Assembly: GCA_938002965.1 (NCBI GenBank)
Contig: CALKZY010000006.1
Location: forward strand, 1-64,000
Length of the DNA: 64,000 bases
Direction of reading: 5' to 3'
Source of the DNA: an uncultured Acidimicrobiales bacterium
GTDB taxonomy: Bacteria; Actinomycetota; Acidimicrobiia; Acidimicrobiales; SZUA-35
Shown: piece by piece, positions 17,411 through 26,460 of the stretch
How positions within the stretch are numbered: position 1 is the first letter of the stretch
How the letters are laid out: the number at the start of each line of letters is the position of its first letter
Position numbers and translations under genes: made by a program
Notes under the pieces: model-generated
What the model was told of the DNA's origin: nothing
What the model saw: only the letters and a program-made list of their open reading frames with translations
Database searches by the model: none

Positions 17411-18217
17411 ATGACTGCTCGCGCCACCCTGGCCGCCTTTGACCTCGACGGCACCTTGTTCGACTCCACCGCACAACTGTCGATCACCACAATCGAGGTA
17501 CTGGACAAGTTGAGTCGACCCGGCCGCCACTTCGTGGCCGCCACCGGGAGAAGCCACCGGTCCGCCGCTCCGCGCCTATCTGCGACCGACGCAATCAGGT
17601 GGGCGGTTTGTGACAACGGGGCGGTGCTGTACGACCTCGACAACGACAACGTGGTGGAAAGTCACGTTCTCCAGTGTGACCAGGCCACCAACGTGGTGGG
17701 AGCGTTGAGATCGTCGCTCCCCGGTATGGCATGGGCCTGGGAGAGCCTTAACGACGGTTTCTTCTGGACCGAAGCCTTTGCAGACCTATCGTCACTTCCA
17801 CCCGACAAGTGGCAGCGGGTGTCCGACGACGACAAACTTCCCGCAGACATGCTGAAGTTGTATCTGGCCCACCGGGATCTCGACCAGCACGAACTGGCCG
17901 CCCAGATTCCTACACATGCCCCCAACAACTTGAGCATCACCACATCGGGCGCCGAGTTCTTGGAGGCGACAGCGCCGGCGGTCACCAAAGCATGGATGCT
18001 CGAGCGGCTGACCCACCGCCTCAACGTCGACCCTAAGGACTCTGTGGCCTTCGGCGACAACCTGAACGACCTGGAGATGCTGCGTTGGGCCGGTGTCGGC
18101 TATGCCATGGCCAATGCCCATCCCCTGACCGTCGAAGCAGCTGACGCCGTAACCCCCCTTTCTCACCAAGATGATGGGGTGGCGGCTGTTCTTTTGTCGC
18201 TGTTCGTCGACGGTTAG
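17411..18217 (+). CDS. HAD-superfamily hydrolase (Cof/IIB type)
   Basis: Cytosolic phosphatase of the haloacid dehalogenase superfamily, 268 aa. Motif I is FDLDGTLFDS (nucleophile Asp at about residue 10), motif II is the T-G-R of AATGRSHRSA, a type IIB cap spans roughly 80-190, and motif III/IV is FGDNLNDLEMLRWAG. The combination matches Cof-type sugar-phosphate or trehalose/sucrose-phosphate phosphatases. ATG at 17411 is used; an adjacent TTG at 17408 is in frame. It is divergent from the QEGLA gene with about 70 bp between them. Confidence 0.9.
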   Translation: MTARATLAAFDLDGTLFDSTAQLSITTIEVLDKLSRPGRHFVAATGRSHRSAAPRLSATDAIRWAVCDNGAVLYDLDNDNVVESHVLQCDQATNVVGALRSSLPGMAWAWESLNDGFFWTEAFADLSSLPPDKWQRVSDDDKLPADMLKLYLAHRDLDQHELAAQIPTHAPNNLSITTSGAEFLEATAPAVTKAWMLERLTHRLNVDPKDSVAFGDNLNDLEMLRWAGVGYAMANAHPLTVEAADAVTPLSHQDDGVAAVLLSLFVDG

Positions 18218-18251
18218 AAGTACTCACGGTCGCTCTCAGCGCCCTCTCGCG

Positions 18252-19073
18252 CTACAACACGCCGAGTCCCCGAAGCACGAGGCGTAGCGCTAGCAGGGTC
18301 AGAACGGTACGGAAGATCCTGGCCAAGACCACCTCGTTGACATTGCCGAGCAGGCGGGTGCCGATCATCGTTCCAAGCACGGCTCCACTGGACCCGGCTG
18401 CAATCACACCGATGTAGTCCATCGGTGAAAAGCCCGATAGCCCAAAGGCCACCAATTTGGAGGGGTTTGCCGTGACCTGAGACGTCGCAGCGGTGGCCAC
18501 GAAGGCCACATGACTAGCGGTAGCGGCTCGGAAGAAAGGCGATGTAAACGGACCGCTGGCCCCCACGGTCGAGTTGATGAGTCCCGACACAGCGCCAACC
18601 CCGACCAGAACCACACGGGATGGACCGTTCGTCGGTTCAAATCGGAGCACTTTCGGCCGCCATATCATTACAAGCAGGAATACTCCGAGGGTGATTCGGG
18701 TAGCGGACACGGGAACCGCGGTCGACACCGCGGCGCCCAGGATGCTGGCGGGCAGCAGTAGAAGGGCCGCCCATCCTGCCACCGACCAGGAGATGTCGCG
18801 CCGCAGCGACACCGCCCGGGAGCCGTTGGCGAACAGCTGGATGCCGCCCTGGATCGGGATCGCGACTGTCGGAGCAAAGAACTGGGCGAGTACTCCCAGA
18901 AGGATGACTCCGCCGCCCAGCCCGGCGATGGCGCTCAATAGTGAGGTGGACACTGCGACAGCGGCGACCACGGCGGGGATGAGCCAACCGTTTACGTCAA
19001 CTACGGCCAGGGAGTCCACACCTGCATGTATACAAGTCAAACCCATGCCCGTCCACGGGCGGAGCTGCGTCAC
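18252..19073 (-). CDS. TSUP-family (TauE/SafE) membrane permease
   Basis: Inner-membrane permease of the sulfite exporter TauE/SafE family, up to 273 aa. Several hydrophobic helices are visible, with the typical pseudo-repeat glycine motifs SAIAGLGGGVILLG in the first half and INSTVGASGPFTSPFF in the second. The family moves sulfite, sulfoacetate or other sulfur/organic anions. The ATG at 19073 gives a long N terminus; ATG at 19046 or a GTG near 19017 is equally possible. The convergent HAD gene ends 34 bp away. A link to sulfate released by the nearby sulfatase is tempting but not supported by adjacency. Confidence 0.87.
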   Translation of the reverse strand: MTQLRPWTGMGLTCIHAGVDSLAVVDVNGWLIPAVVAAVAVSTSLLSAIAGLGGGVILLGVLAQFFAPTVAIPIQGGIQLFANGSRAVSLRRDISWSVAGWAALLLLPASILGAAVSTAVPVSATRITLGVFLLVMIWRPKVLRFEPTNGPSRVVLVGVGAVSGLINSTVGASGPFTSPFFRAATASHVAFVATAATSQVTANPSKLVAFGLSGFSPMDYIGVIAAGSSGAVLGTMIGTRLLGNVNEVVLARIFRTVLTLLALRLVLRGLGVL

Positions 19074-19108
19074 TTGCCAGGCAACGAGCTGTCTGCTCGA
19101 CTACGAGG

Positions 19109-19837
19109 ATGCGCTCAGGCTACGACACCTTCCGTCTTCAACCCTGGGAGGAAGGCCCAATTGGCAAGGGCCAAGGCGGCCTGGCCAGCTATCGCCTTAG
19201 CCAGATCGCCGGTGCCGAATTGAGCGTTCGCCTCCACGCACCCATTCCCCTCGATGCCGAACTAGTCGCAAGCCGTCGCGAGGATGGCGTCTACACCGCC
19301 TATCACGGCGACATACTCGTCCTTTCGGGAACCCCTACGGCTTTCGAGTCGAGTGCCACCGAATCGGTCGGGGTCGAGACCGCACGCGAGGCTCGTGGCC
19401 GCAGCCCACTCAAGGCCGAAACCCACGGAGCGGTGAACTGCATCTCATGTGGACTCAACAACAATTCGATGGGGGTCCACCCTGGTCAGCTCCAAGACGG
19501 CCGCTTCGCCACCGACTTCATCCCGCCCGAGTGGACGATCGCCGACAACGGATCCATCGATCCAGGTGTCTTCTGGATGGCTCTCGACTGCACCGCCGGG
19601 GTCTTCGTCGACAACTCACCGAAGGACGAGACTGGCTCCCGAACCGTTGTCACCGCCCAGTACCAGGTTCAGATCACCCGCCCTCGGCTCGAACCCGGCG
19701 TCTACACCCTCGTCGCCTATGACCCCATCCGCTCGCCCGGCTGGGACGGTCGCAAGCGCCGCGCCTGTTCGGCCGCCTTCGACGTCGACGGTAACCTCGT
19801 TGCCCAAGCCAACTCCTTCTGGGTCGCCTTGGCCTAG
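19109..19837 (+). CDS. Hotdog-fold thioesterase-like protein
   Basis: Cytosolic protein of 242 aa that resembles hotdog-fold thioesterases. The N-terminal half reads like a first hotdog (GQGGLASYRLSQIAGAELSVRLHAPIPLD). The segment CISCGLNN (Cys-x2-Cys-Gly) precedes a second hotdog-like half with FIPPEWTI, VFWMALDCTAGVF and the terminal strand AAFDVDGNLVAQANSFWVAL, typical of acyl-CoA thioesterase/dehydratase folds. The acyl substrate is not predictable. It is divergent from the TSUP gene with 35 bp between them. The start has GAGG directly adjacent, so it could be mis-set by a few codons. Confidence 0.7.
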   Translation: MRSGYDTFRLQPWEEGPIGKGQGGLASYRLSQIAGAELSVRLHAPIPLDAELVASRREDGVYTAYHGDILVLSGTPTAFESSATESVGVETAREARGRSPLKAETHGAVNCISCGLNNNSMGVHPGQLQDGRFATDFIPPEWTIADNGSIDPGVFWMALDCTAGVFVDNSPKDETGSRTVVTAQYQVQITRPRLEPGVYTLVAYDPIRSPGWDGRKRRACSAAFDVDGNLVAQANSFWVALA

Positions 19838-19906
19838 AGCCCGGCTGCAGCTGTTCAGGCCCTGGCTGTTCGGTAATTGCCCGTCAGAGTCGAGACGTTG
19901 ATGGAG

Positions 19907-19928
19907 CCCCGACCAAATGGCCGGGGCC
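19907..19928. terminator. Strong hairpin between convergent hotdog gene and dctM
   Basis: GCCCCGACC (19907-19915) pairs with GGCCGGGGC (19920-19928) around an AAAT loop, a 9-bp stem with one G-T pair. It lies between two convergent genes. On the plus strand the stem is followed by CCCGTATTGTT, a weak T-containing tail. Confidence 0.5.
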
Positions 19929-19962
19929 CCGTATTGTTCGTCAGCGAAGAATCCGACGACCG

Positions 19963-21324
19963 CTAGTTGAGCACGCTCGGCAACCACAGAGCGGTTGCCG
20001 GAACGAGGATTACCAGCGCCAAACCAATCAGCTGTAGCCCCATGAACTGGAACATGCCGGCGTAAATGTCTTTCAGGTCCCAGTGCGGTGCCACTCCCTT
20101 TAGGAAGTAGGCCGACAAGGCCACTGGAGGTGAAAGCCACGCAGTCTGGAGCGTGACCGCCACCAGGATGCTGAACCAGACCAAGTCGATCCCAAGTTCG
20201 TTCACGACCGGCAACAAGATGGGGACGAAGATCAACACGATCGGCACCCACTCCAACGGCCAGCCCAGTACAAAGATGAAGATCAGAATCAAGATCAACA
20301 TGATCACCGGATGCAAGCTCAGCGACACCAGCGCGTCAGCGACAAAGTTGGCGCTACCGAGCCGGGAGAACACTGCTCCGAAGAAGTTCGAGGCGACAAT
20401 CAGAATCATGATCATCGAGCCGGTTTCAAGGGTGGCTACAAGTGCTCGATCGAGTTTCTTGACCCCGAACTTGCCACTAACCAGTGCCAACACCATGGCG
20501 CCGAGGGCACCCATGGCCGAGGCCTCGGTTGGTGTGGCCCAGCCCCACAGAATCGAGCCTAACGTGGCGATGATGAGGACCATGGGAGGGATAATTCCCA
20601 AAGCGATTTCGCGAACGATTTCGCCGACGTTCTCCGCACGGTCCTCCTCAGCCAATGGTGGGCCTAACTCAGGTTTAAGGAACGTTCGGATCAATGCATA
20701 CCCGGTGTAGAGACCGCTGAGCACAAATCCGGGGATGATTGCCGCTGCAAACAAGTCAAGGACCTTGACACCGACAACCGGGGCCATGACCACCAACATG
20801 ATGGACGGCGGGATCAAGATTCCCAGTGTTCCACCAGCCGTGATTGCGCCGGCGGCCAACCTGGTGTCGTAACCACTGCGGGTCATCGACGGAATCGCCA
20901 TCAAGCCAATCAGCGTCACCGATGCACCAACAATGCCGGTCGCCGCCGCAAACACCGTGGCGGCAGCGATGACAGCGAGATATAGCGAACCCTTCAGGTT
21001 GGCCAACGCCAGCTGAAGGGCACGGAACAGTCGATCCATCAGGCCCGCTTGTTCAAGCACGTAGCCCATTAACAAGAACAGGGGAACTGCGGCCAGGGTC
21101 ACATCAGTCATGACCTCGTAGGTCTTGTTGGTGAACAAGTTGAACGCCGTTGAGCCAAAACCAATGAAGCCGAAGGCAAAACTCATCACCATCAGGGTCT
21201 GAGCTATCGGAAAGCCGATGACGATAGCGCCGAACAGAAAGGCCAACATGATGATGCCAAGCCATTCCGGTGCGATGCCGATGTCTATTTGCGCCAGCAT
21301 GAATGTAGTTAGGGTTGCTATCAC
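19963..21324 (-). CDS. dctM: TRAP transporter large permease (DctM)
   Basis: Main transmembrane subunit of a tripartite ATP-independent periplasmic transporter, about 453 aa with roughly 12 helices. The conserved DctM features are visible: AIVIGFPIAQTLMV, FLLMGYVLEQAGLMDRLF, ATGIVGASVTLIGLMAIPSM, GGTLGILIPPSIMLV and GWATPTEASAMGALGA. GTG at 21324 is preferred to GTG at 21330: GGGGGAG lies 5 nt upstream of it and it overlaps the dctQ stop by 4 nt (GTGA). It forms an operon with dctP and dctQ. Confidence 0.93.
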   Translation of the reverse strand: MIATLTTFMLAQIDIGIAPEWLGIIMLAFLFGAIVIGFPIAQTLMVMSFAFGFIGFGSTAFNLFTNKTYEVMTDVTLAAVPLFLLMGYVLEQAGLMDRLFRALQLALANLKGSLYLAVIAAATVFAAATGIVGASVTLIGLMAIPSMTRSGYDTRLAAGAITAGGTLGILIPPSIMLVVMAPVVGVKVLDLFAAAIIPGFVLSGLYTGYALIRTFLKPELGPPLAEEDRAENVGEIVREIALGIIPPMVLIIATLGSILWGWATPTEASAMGALGAMVLALVSGKFGVKKLDRALVATLETGSMIMILIVASNFFGAVFSRLGSANFVADALVSLSLHPVIMLILILIFIFVLGWPLEWVPIVLIFVPILLPVVNELGIDLVWFSILVAVTLQTAWLSPPVALSAYFLKGVAPHWDLKDIYAGMFQFMGLQLIGLALVILVPATALWLPSVLN

Positions 21325-21914
21325 TGCCACTCCCCCGATCGGGCGGTACGAACCGATTTCACCAATTCAGAAATCGACTGCAGCAGCCACAGGAACAAAC
21401 CAACAGCCAGCGTGACCTTCAACACCCACAGGGGCAGCCCAGACGTGCTGGTGATGACTTTCTCGCGGATCTGGAACGAAGCCCAGCCTTTGTCGGCTGC
21501 GATCCAAAGAGCAAGCGCCAAAGCCGGGATGAACATGAATCCATAGACGATGGCGTCGGTGAGAGCCTGACGCTTCGCCGACCAGTTTCGGTATACGAAG
21601 TCGGTACGTATGTGTCCGCTTCGCTTCAGCGTGAACGCCGCTCCGATTATAAAGTGAATCGAGTACAGGAAGTAGGCCATGTCGTTGGCCCACGAAATGG
21701 AATCGTTGAACAGCTGGCGAGAAAAGACGTCGGCGGCCAGGACCAGCATGAGAGCCAGTCCCAGCCATGCGACGACTCGCCCGGTCCCTTCCGAGAGGGC
21801 GTTGATGGCATCAACGCCCCCTCGGTCGGTATTCCAGGGTTCATCAATTTCAGTGTCTGTGACGTCGATCTCTACGCCGTATTCGGCTGCGATCTGCGTC
21901 TCAAGATCACTCAC
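21321..21914 (-). CDS. dctQ: TRAP transporter small permease (DctQ)
   Basis: Small membrane subunit of the TRAP transporter, 197 aa with four helices. The DctQ core is recognisable: GRVVAWLGLALMLVLAADVFSRQLFNDSISWANDMAYFLYSIHFIIGAAFTLKR-type spacing, then HIRTDFVYRNWSAKRQ. A soluble N-terminal extension of about 50 residues precedes the first helix. GTG at 21914 overlaps the dctP stop by 8 nt and is chosen over an upstream in-frame ATG at 21953 that lies inside dctP. Translational coupling with both neighbours is likely. Confidence 0.9.
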   Translation of the reverse strand: MSDLETQIAAEYGVEIDVTDTEIDEPWNTDRGGVDAINALSEGTGRVVAWLGLALMLVLAADVFSRQLFNDSISWANDMAYFLYSIHFIIGAAFTLKRSGHIRTDFVYRNWSAKRQALTDAIVYGFMFIPALALALWIAADKGWASFQIREKVITSTSGLPLWVLKVTLAVGLFLWLLQSISELVKSVRTARSGEWQ

Positions 21915-23178
21915 CGGGGTCTTGGCCAACCTTCTCCGGGAAGTAGGTCTCACCGATGGTCTGATAGAGCTCGGTGATGGTCAAGCGGTACGGCATGACC
22001 TTCTCGGCGTAGGCCTGCTGGGAGGCACGAACCTCGGCAAAGAACGGATCGGTCTCCTCCAACTCGGCGGCAACCTCGTCCCATGCACCGGCGAACGCAT
22101 CGTAGAACTCCGGTGGGGTGTTCCAGATATTGACACCCTGCTCCTGGAGCGAAGCCACGGCTTCGGCGTTGACGGTGATCGACAGGTTGTCACAGTCGAC
22201 GATGGCGGCCTGAGCGGCGACCCGGATGATCTCTTGGAGATCGGCGGGCAGACCCTCGAACCAGTCGACGTTAAACAGCATCTCACCGATGTCGGTGGAC
22301 TGATGCAGGCCCTGCAGGTAGTAGTCGCTCCACACGTCCTGGAAGCCCAGGGCGGTGTCGTCGGCCGGTGAAATCCACTCGGCACCTTCGATCAGCCCGC
22401 TGTTGGCAGCGGGGATGATCTCGGAACCGGGCATGGCGATAGCTTCCATGCCGACCTTGTTGAATGAGTCACCGGGTAGGCCGGGAGGTGAACGGAACTT
22501 GATGCCTTCCAGATCTTCGAGACCAGAGATCTTCTTGGAGAACCAACCGAACGGGTCCGGACCCATGGGGCAGACCGGCATCGGCATGACGTTCACGCCG
22601 ATCTCTTCCTGATACAGACGGGTGTACAGCTCGATGCCACCACCGTCGTACATCCAGGCCAGTGAGGTGCTTTGGTCCATGCCGGTGGAGCCCACCGGCG
22701 GGTTGGAGAACAATGCGGCTGCTGCGTTCTTGCCGTTCCAGTAGTTGGACCAGGCAAAGCCGACCGGGATCACGTCGTCGTTCACGGCGTCCAGAATTTC
22801 CAGGGCGCCAACAACGCCGCCGGAAGGTACGACGGTGGCGTCAAGGCGACCGTTGGACATGACGCTGATGCGCTCGCCGAAGTCTTCGATGACGGCGTGG
22901 TAGACCGAGGTGGCGGGCACACCGGTCTGAATGGTGAACTCGACGGCTTCGTCTTGAGTCAGCTCGACGGTTTCTTCATCGTCAGCGTCGTCTGATTCGT
23001 CGGCCTCGTCCTCGGAATTCTCGGCGCCGGCATCTTCTTCGGCTGCGTCATCGGTTGCCGCCTCATCGCTGATTGCGTCACCGGTGCATGCAGCGGCGAC
23101 CATAGCCAACGCCAGCAATCCGGCTAGAAGGGCGAGCCACCGGCGCGGCTCGCCGGTTTGTAGATCTTCGGTCTTCAT
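21907..23178 (-). CDS. dctP: TRAP transporter solute-binding lipoprotein (DctP, TakP-like)
   Basis: Extracytoplasmic substrate receptor, 423 aa. The N terminus has a basic region, a hydrophobic helix and a lipobox ending A-A-A-C-T at about residue 31, then an Asp/Glu-rich linker of about 40 residues. The binding domain contains GLEDLEGIKFRSPP, MPGSEIIPAANSGLIEGAEW and AVASLQEQGVNIW. The PG-x-E-I-x-P-A segment resembles TakP and its relatives, which bind 2-oxo acids such as pyruvate, or lactate. The ATG is preceded by AGGGAG. It lies 222 bp downstream of the hydroxyacid dehydrogenase gene on the same strand. Confidence 0.92.
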   Translation of the reverse strand: MKTEDLQTGEPRRWLALLAGLLALAMVAAACTGDAISDEAATDDAAEEDAGAENSEDEADESDDADDEETVELTQDEAVEFTIQTGVPATSVYHAVIEDFGERISVMSNGRLDATVVPSGGVVGALEILDAVNDDVIPVGFAWSNYWNGKNAAAALFSNPPVGSTGMDQSTSLAWMYDGGGIELYTRLYQEEIGVNVMPMPVCPMGPDPFGWFSKKISGLEDLEGIKFRSPPGLPGDSFNKVGMEAIAMPGSEIIPAANSGLIEGAEWISPADDTALGFQDVWSDYYLQGLHQSTDIGEMLFNVDWFEGLPADLQEIIRVAAQAAIVDCDNLSITVNAEAVASLQEQGVNIWNTPPEFYDAFAGAWDEVAAELEETDPFFAEVRASQQAYAEKVMPYRLTITELYQTIGETYFPEKVGQDPGE

Positions 23179-23291
23179 TGCTACTCCCTAGTCTGTCTGG
23201 GCCAGCCAGACGGTCAGCCGCTCGGGACCTCCGATAACGGCACACGTAGATCGAAAAGGCATGCAGGGAGAGATTCCCCCTCTTCACCAGG

Positions 23292-23308
23292 CGTTAGACC
23301 CCCTAACG
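23292..23308. promoter_or_regulatory. Inverted repeat upstream of dctP
   Basis: CGTTAG-ACCCC-CTAACG, a perfect 6-bp inverted repeat with a 5-bp spacer, lies 114 bp upstream of the dctP start in the only sizeable gap of the transporter locus. The position suits an operator, possibly for a GntR-type regulator, but no regulator gene is adjacent. A small transcript hairpin is the alternative. Confidence 0.35.
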
Positions 23309-23400
23309 ACTTCGTGATGACGTGATACTACATTTGTGGCCAGGGTCACGTCAACGCTGACTTAAGGAAAATACCCAAGCAACTAGCTCTATCGGCCTAG

Positions 23401-26235
23401 TTAGACCAGCAGCTCAACGGGGTGCTTCAGCTTCAACCTGGCGAAGCGGCCCGACTGCGAGCGGCAGGAGTAACCAGTGGCTGCCACCAGCGGTTCGATT
23501 CCGCTGCTATCGGACCGTTCCAGCTCTCCGGCCCACGCCGCATCCCAGACCGCACGAGACAGCTCCTGGTTCGACCGCTCGTGACCGAAGATGCCCGCCA
23601 TTCCGCAGCAACCGACTGGACCCGCATCAACCTCAAACCCCGCAGCTGAAAGCACGCTGGCCCAGTCGGCCAGCCACGATGGGCTGCTGGCCTGCTCAGT
23701 GCAGTGGCCAAGCAAGCGAAGCTTGCCCCGTGACTCCCGCGACGGGATGCGACTCACTCGCTCAGCGAGGACGGTGGACAGGCCGACCGCCACATGGGTT
23801 GGATAGGCAGGCACGACGTTCGGGTACTCGTGTTGATGTAGAAGCGATGTTGCCGGTTCGAGAACTACGGCGCGAGCCCCAACGGCCTCGATCCCGCGGA
23901 GCAACTTAGCCTGGCGACGGGCAGCGCGACGAAAGGCGTCTCTTCTGCCCTTCACGTGATCGAACTTGCCCGACGGAACGAAATCAGCCAGCGAAATCTC
24001 GTAGCCGACCTCAACGAGCAGCTGACAAGCTGAGACCAAAACGCTCGGATCAAGAACGGCACTGAACACGTCGGGAACAACGACTAGGTCCGGCCTGCTC
24101 GTAGATGATCGGTCGAAGTGCGGCACGTCCACCTCGCTGGACGCTGGGAGAGGAGGCAAATCAACCAGCCCAAGGAGCCGTGCTGCGGGGCCAAGTCCCA
24201 GGTTGGCCACTGGCGCGGCCCGTGCGGCCATCGCCGCTCCGCGCTCGAACTGCGACAAGGCCAGATGGGCCAGCGGTCGACGCCTCGTCATGTAGTACTC
24301 CTCGAGGAATCGCGACTTCAACTCGGGAATGTCAACCTCTACGGGGCAACGCCCGGTGCAAGCCGAACACGAAAGGCACTGTCCCAGGTTCTCGGCCACC
24401 GCCTCCTCCAAGACGGCCTGATCGGCCGCCGGACGCGTCGGTGCATTATCACCGGCCAACCAGTAGCGGATCAGATCGGCTCGACCCTTTGGCGACAGCG
24501 CGGGATCACGTGTCGCCTTGTACGACGGGCACATCACCTCGTTCTCGTGATGATGGTGACAAACTCCATTGCCGTTGCATGCGTAGGCGTCCCCATAGAC
24601 CTGACGAATCTCAACTGGAACCGTCCGGTTGACGGTTCCCCTCATGGGCACATCGTCCACGGCTAAGATCGGCTCAGTCGATGCCGTCGGACGGTACAGC
24701 TTGCCTGGATTGAGAAGATCGTCGGGGTCGAAAGCCGACTTCACCTGCCGCATAACGGCGATCACGGCGGGCTCAAGGAACTCCTCAACGGCTGCGCTGC
24801 GCAGTCCGCGTCCGTGCTCGCCCCATAACAGGCCGCCGTGACGACCAACGGCGTCAATCACCTGGGTGGTGATGCTCGAAACCAGCTGCTGGTGCTGTGG
24901 ATCGGTTGTGTCCAATGCCGGGCGGACATGGACACAACCAACGTCAGCGTGCCCGAACATGGCGTAGGTCAACCCGTGAGCGTCGAGAATGGCGCGAAAG
25001 TCGGCGATGAAGGCTTGCATCGAGTCGATCGGCACGGCGCAATCCTCTACAAAGGCGGTAGGTCGGGCCGAACGCTCAGGGGCTCCTACCTCAACCTTGG
25101 CCAACAGCCCCACGGCGTCGGCCCGCACCCGCCAGGCTGCTGCCTGCTTGGCCAGGTCATCAACTACGACCGATGCCAACGACCGACCGGTTCGTTCCAT
25201 GGAGTTCTGGGCTTCGGTGACGTCAATACCGTCAGCAATTGCCCCGAAGGCTGAGAACTCCATCAGCAGAACAGACTTGGCCTCGACCGGGGCCAAGTCC
25301 TCGAGTGCCGACCAGGCGGGCGACCGCTTGCCAGCCTCCAGTGTCTGCTCATCAAAGGTCTCAATGGCGGTAGGACCGGTAGAACGCAGCTCGACGGAAT
25401 CGGCCAACGCATCATCGAAAGAGCCATACCAGGCGGCGATCATTCGCTTGGCGTCGGGCAGAGGTTCCAGACGCAAGGTGGCGACTGCTACAACACCTAA
25501 TGTCCCTTCGGAGCCTGCGATTAGAGGAACAGGGTCAATGAGGCCGTCCCGCCGCATTCGGTCAATGCCGTACCCGCTGAATCCTCGTGCCAGCTCCGGC
25601 AATCGCAAGTCGTTGTCGTCGCCCACTTCGACGGCCAGCAACGCTTCCCAAACCCGCCCCGCTGAGCCACCTTCACCTGCTCGCCGTTCCGCTTCTTCCA
25701 CCGTGACCGGCTCGGCTCGGAACAACGATCCGTCAGCCAGCAAGAGATCAACCGATTTCACATGGCGGCTAGTTCGGCCGTAGACCATCGAGCCTTTTCC
25801 GGCGGCATCGGTGGCGATCATGCCACCGACCGTGGCTCGGCTGACAGTCGATGCATGAGGCGCCCAGAACAGGCCGTGAGGACTCAAGGCCCGGTTCAAC
25901 TCGTCGGCTACCACTCCCGGCTCGACTACCGCCAGGCGATTATCGACGTCAATCTCAATGATGCGACAAAGCTTTCGCTTCGTGTCGATCATGATCCCGT
26001 CGGTCAGACTCTGACCATTCGTCCCGGTGCCACCGCCCCTGGCCACGATCGGTCGACGCCGAGATGAGCCGAAATTCGTCGCCAATACTTCCACCAGCTC
26101 TGCCTGAGACGTAGGTACAGCAACAGCGACAGGCATTCGCTGGTAGATCGAATTGTCGGTGGCGTAGACAGCACGGCTCGCTTCATCGTCGTGTACGAAG
26201 CCGAGCTGTGAAAGTGCCGCCGGGACGTTGACCAT
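23401..26235 (-). CDS. FAD/Fe-S D-2-hydroxyacid dehydrogenase (YdiJ / D-2-hydroxyglutarate dehydrogenase type)
   Basis: Large flavo-iron-sulfur oxidoreductase, 944 aa. Residues 1-270 form an FAD_binding_4 domain (PIVARGGGTGTNGQSL, RATVGGMIATDAAGKGSMVYG). A FAD-oxidase C-terminal domain follows, ending near 540 (HGGLLWGEHGRGLR). Then come an Fe-S segment (YACNGNGVC...MCPSY and CLSCSACTGRCPVEV) and a C-terminal CCG/HdrD-like domain (GHCTEQ, GCCGMAGIFGHE). This architecture is that of YdiJ, which oxidises D-2-hydroxyglutarate, and of D-lactate dehydrogenases. ATG at 26235 is chosen; the open frame upstream to 26397 contains no conserved sequence. It is divergent from the transhydrogenase gene. 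Confidence 0.9.
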   Translation of the reverse strand: MVNVPAALSQLGFVHDDEASRAVYATDNSIYQRMPVAVAVPTSQAELVEVLATNFGSSRRRPIVARGGGTGTNGQSLTDGIMIDTKRKLCRIIEIDVDNRLAVVEPGVVADELNRALSPHGLFWAPHASTVSRATVGGMIATDAAGKGSMVYGRTSRHVKSVDLLLADGSLFRAEPVTVEEAERRAGEGGSAGRVWEALLAVEVGDDNDLRLPELARGFSGYGIDRMRRDGLIDPVPLIAGSEGTLGVVAVATLRLEPLPDAKRMIAAWYGSFDDALADSVELRSTGPTAIETFDEQTLEAGKRSPAWSALEDLAPVEAKSVLLMEFSAFGAIADGIDVTEAQNSMERTGRSLASVVVDDLAKQAAAWRVRADAVGLLAKVEVGAPERSARPTAFVEDCAVPIDSMQAFIADFRAILDAHGLTYAMFGHADVGCVHVRPALDTTDPQHQQLVSSITTQVIDAVGRHGGLLWGEHGRGLRSAAVEEFLEPAVIAVMRQVKSAFDPDDLLNPGKLYRPTASTEPILAVDDVPMRGTVNRTVPVEIRQVYGDAYACNGNGVCHHHHENEVMCPSYKATRDPALSPKGRADLIRYWLAGDNAPTRPAADQAVLEEAVAENLGQCLSCSACTGRCPVEVDIPELKSRFLEEYYMTRRRPLAHLALSQFERGAAMAARAAPVANLGLGPAARLLGLVDLPPLPASSEVDVPHFDRSSTSRPDLVVVPDVFSAVLDPSVLVSACQLLVEVGYEISLADFVPSGKFDHVKGRRDAFRRAARRQAKLLRGIEAVGARAVVLEPATSLLHQHEYPNVVPAYPTHVAVGLSTVLAERVSRIPSRESRGKLRLLGHCTEQASSPSWLADWASVLSAAGFEVDAGPVGCCGMAGIFGHERSNQELSRAVWDAAWAGELERSDSSGIEPLVAATGYSCRSQSGRFARLKLKHPVELLV

Positions 26236-26460
26236 GTGATTCTCTCGATCTTTCCTCGTCCACCCGTTGACCGACCGACAACGGCTGATGTACGTCACTG
26301 CCGCCTGAGACGGCCAAGACGGCGCCGACTGGCGAAGCGCTAGGTTGTCCCCTACGTTGTGCCAAGTCGACAGCCGATCGTGGCTTTGACCGTACATCCA
26401 GAATCTACATCGTTTGACTATCAGCAGACGCTATGGAAGTCCCGTAGGAGGCAGAACCCC

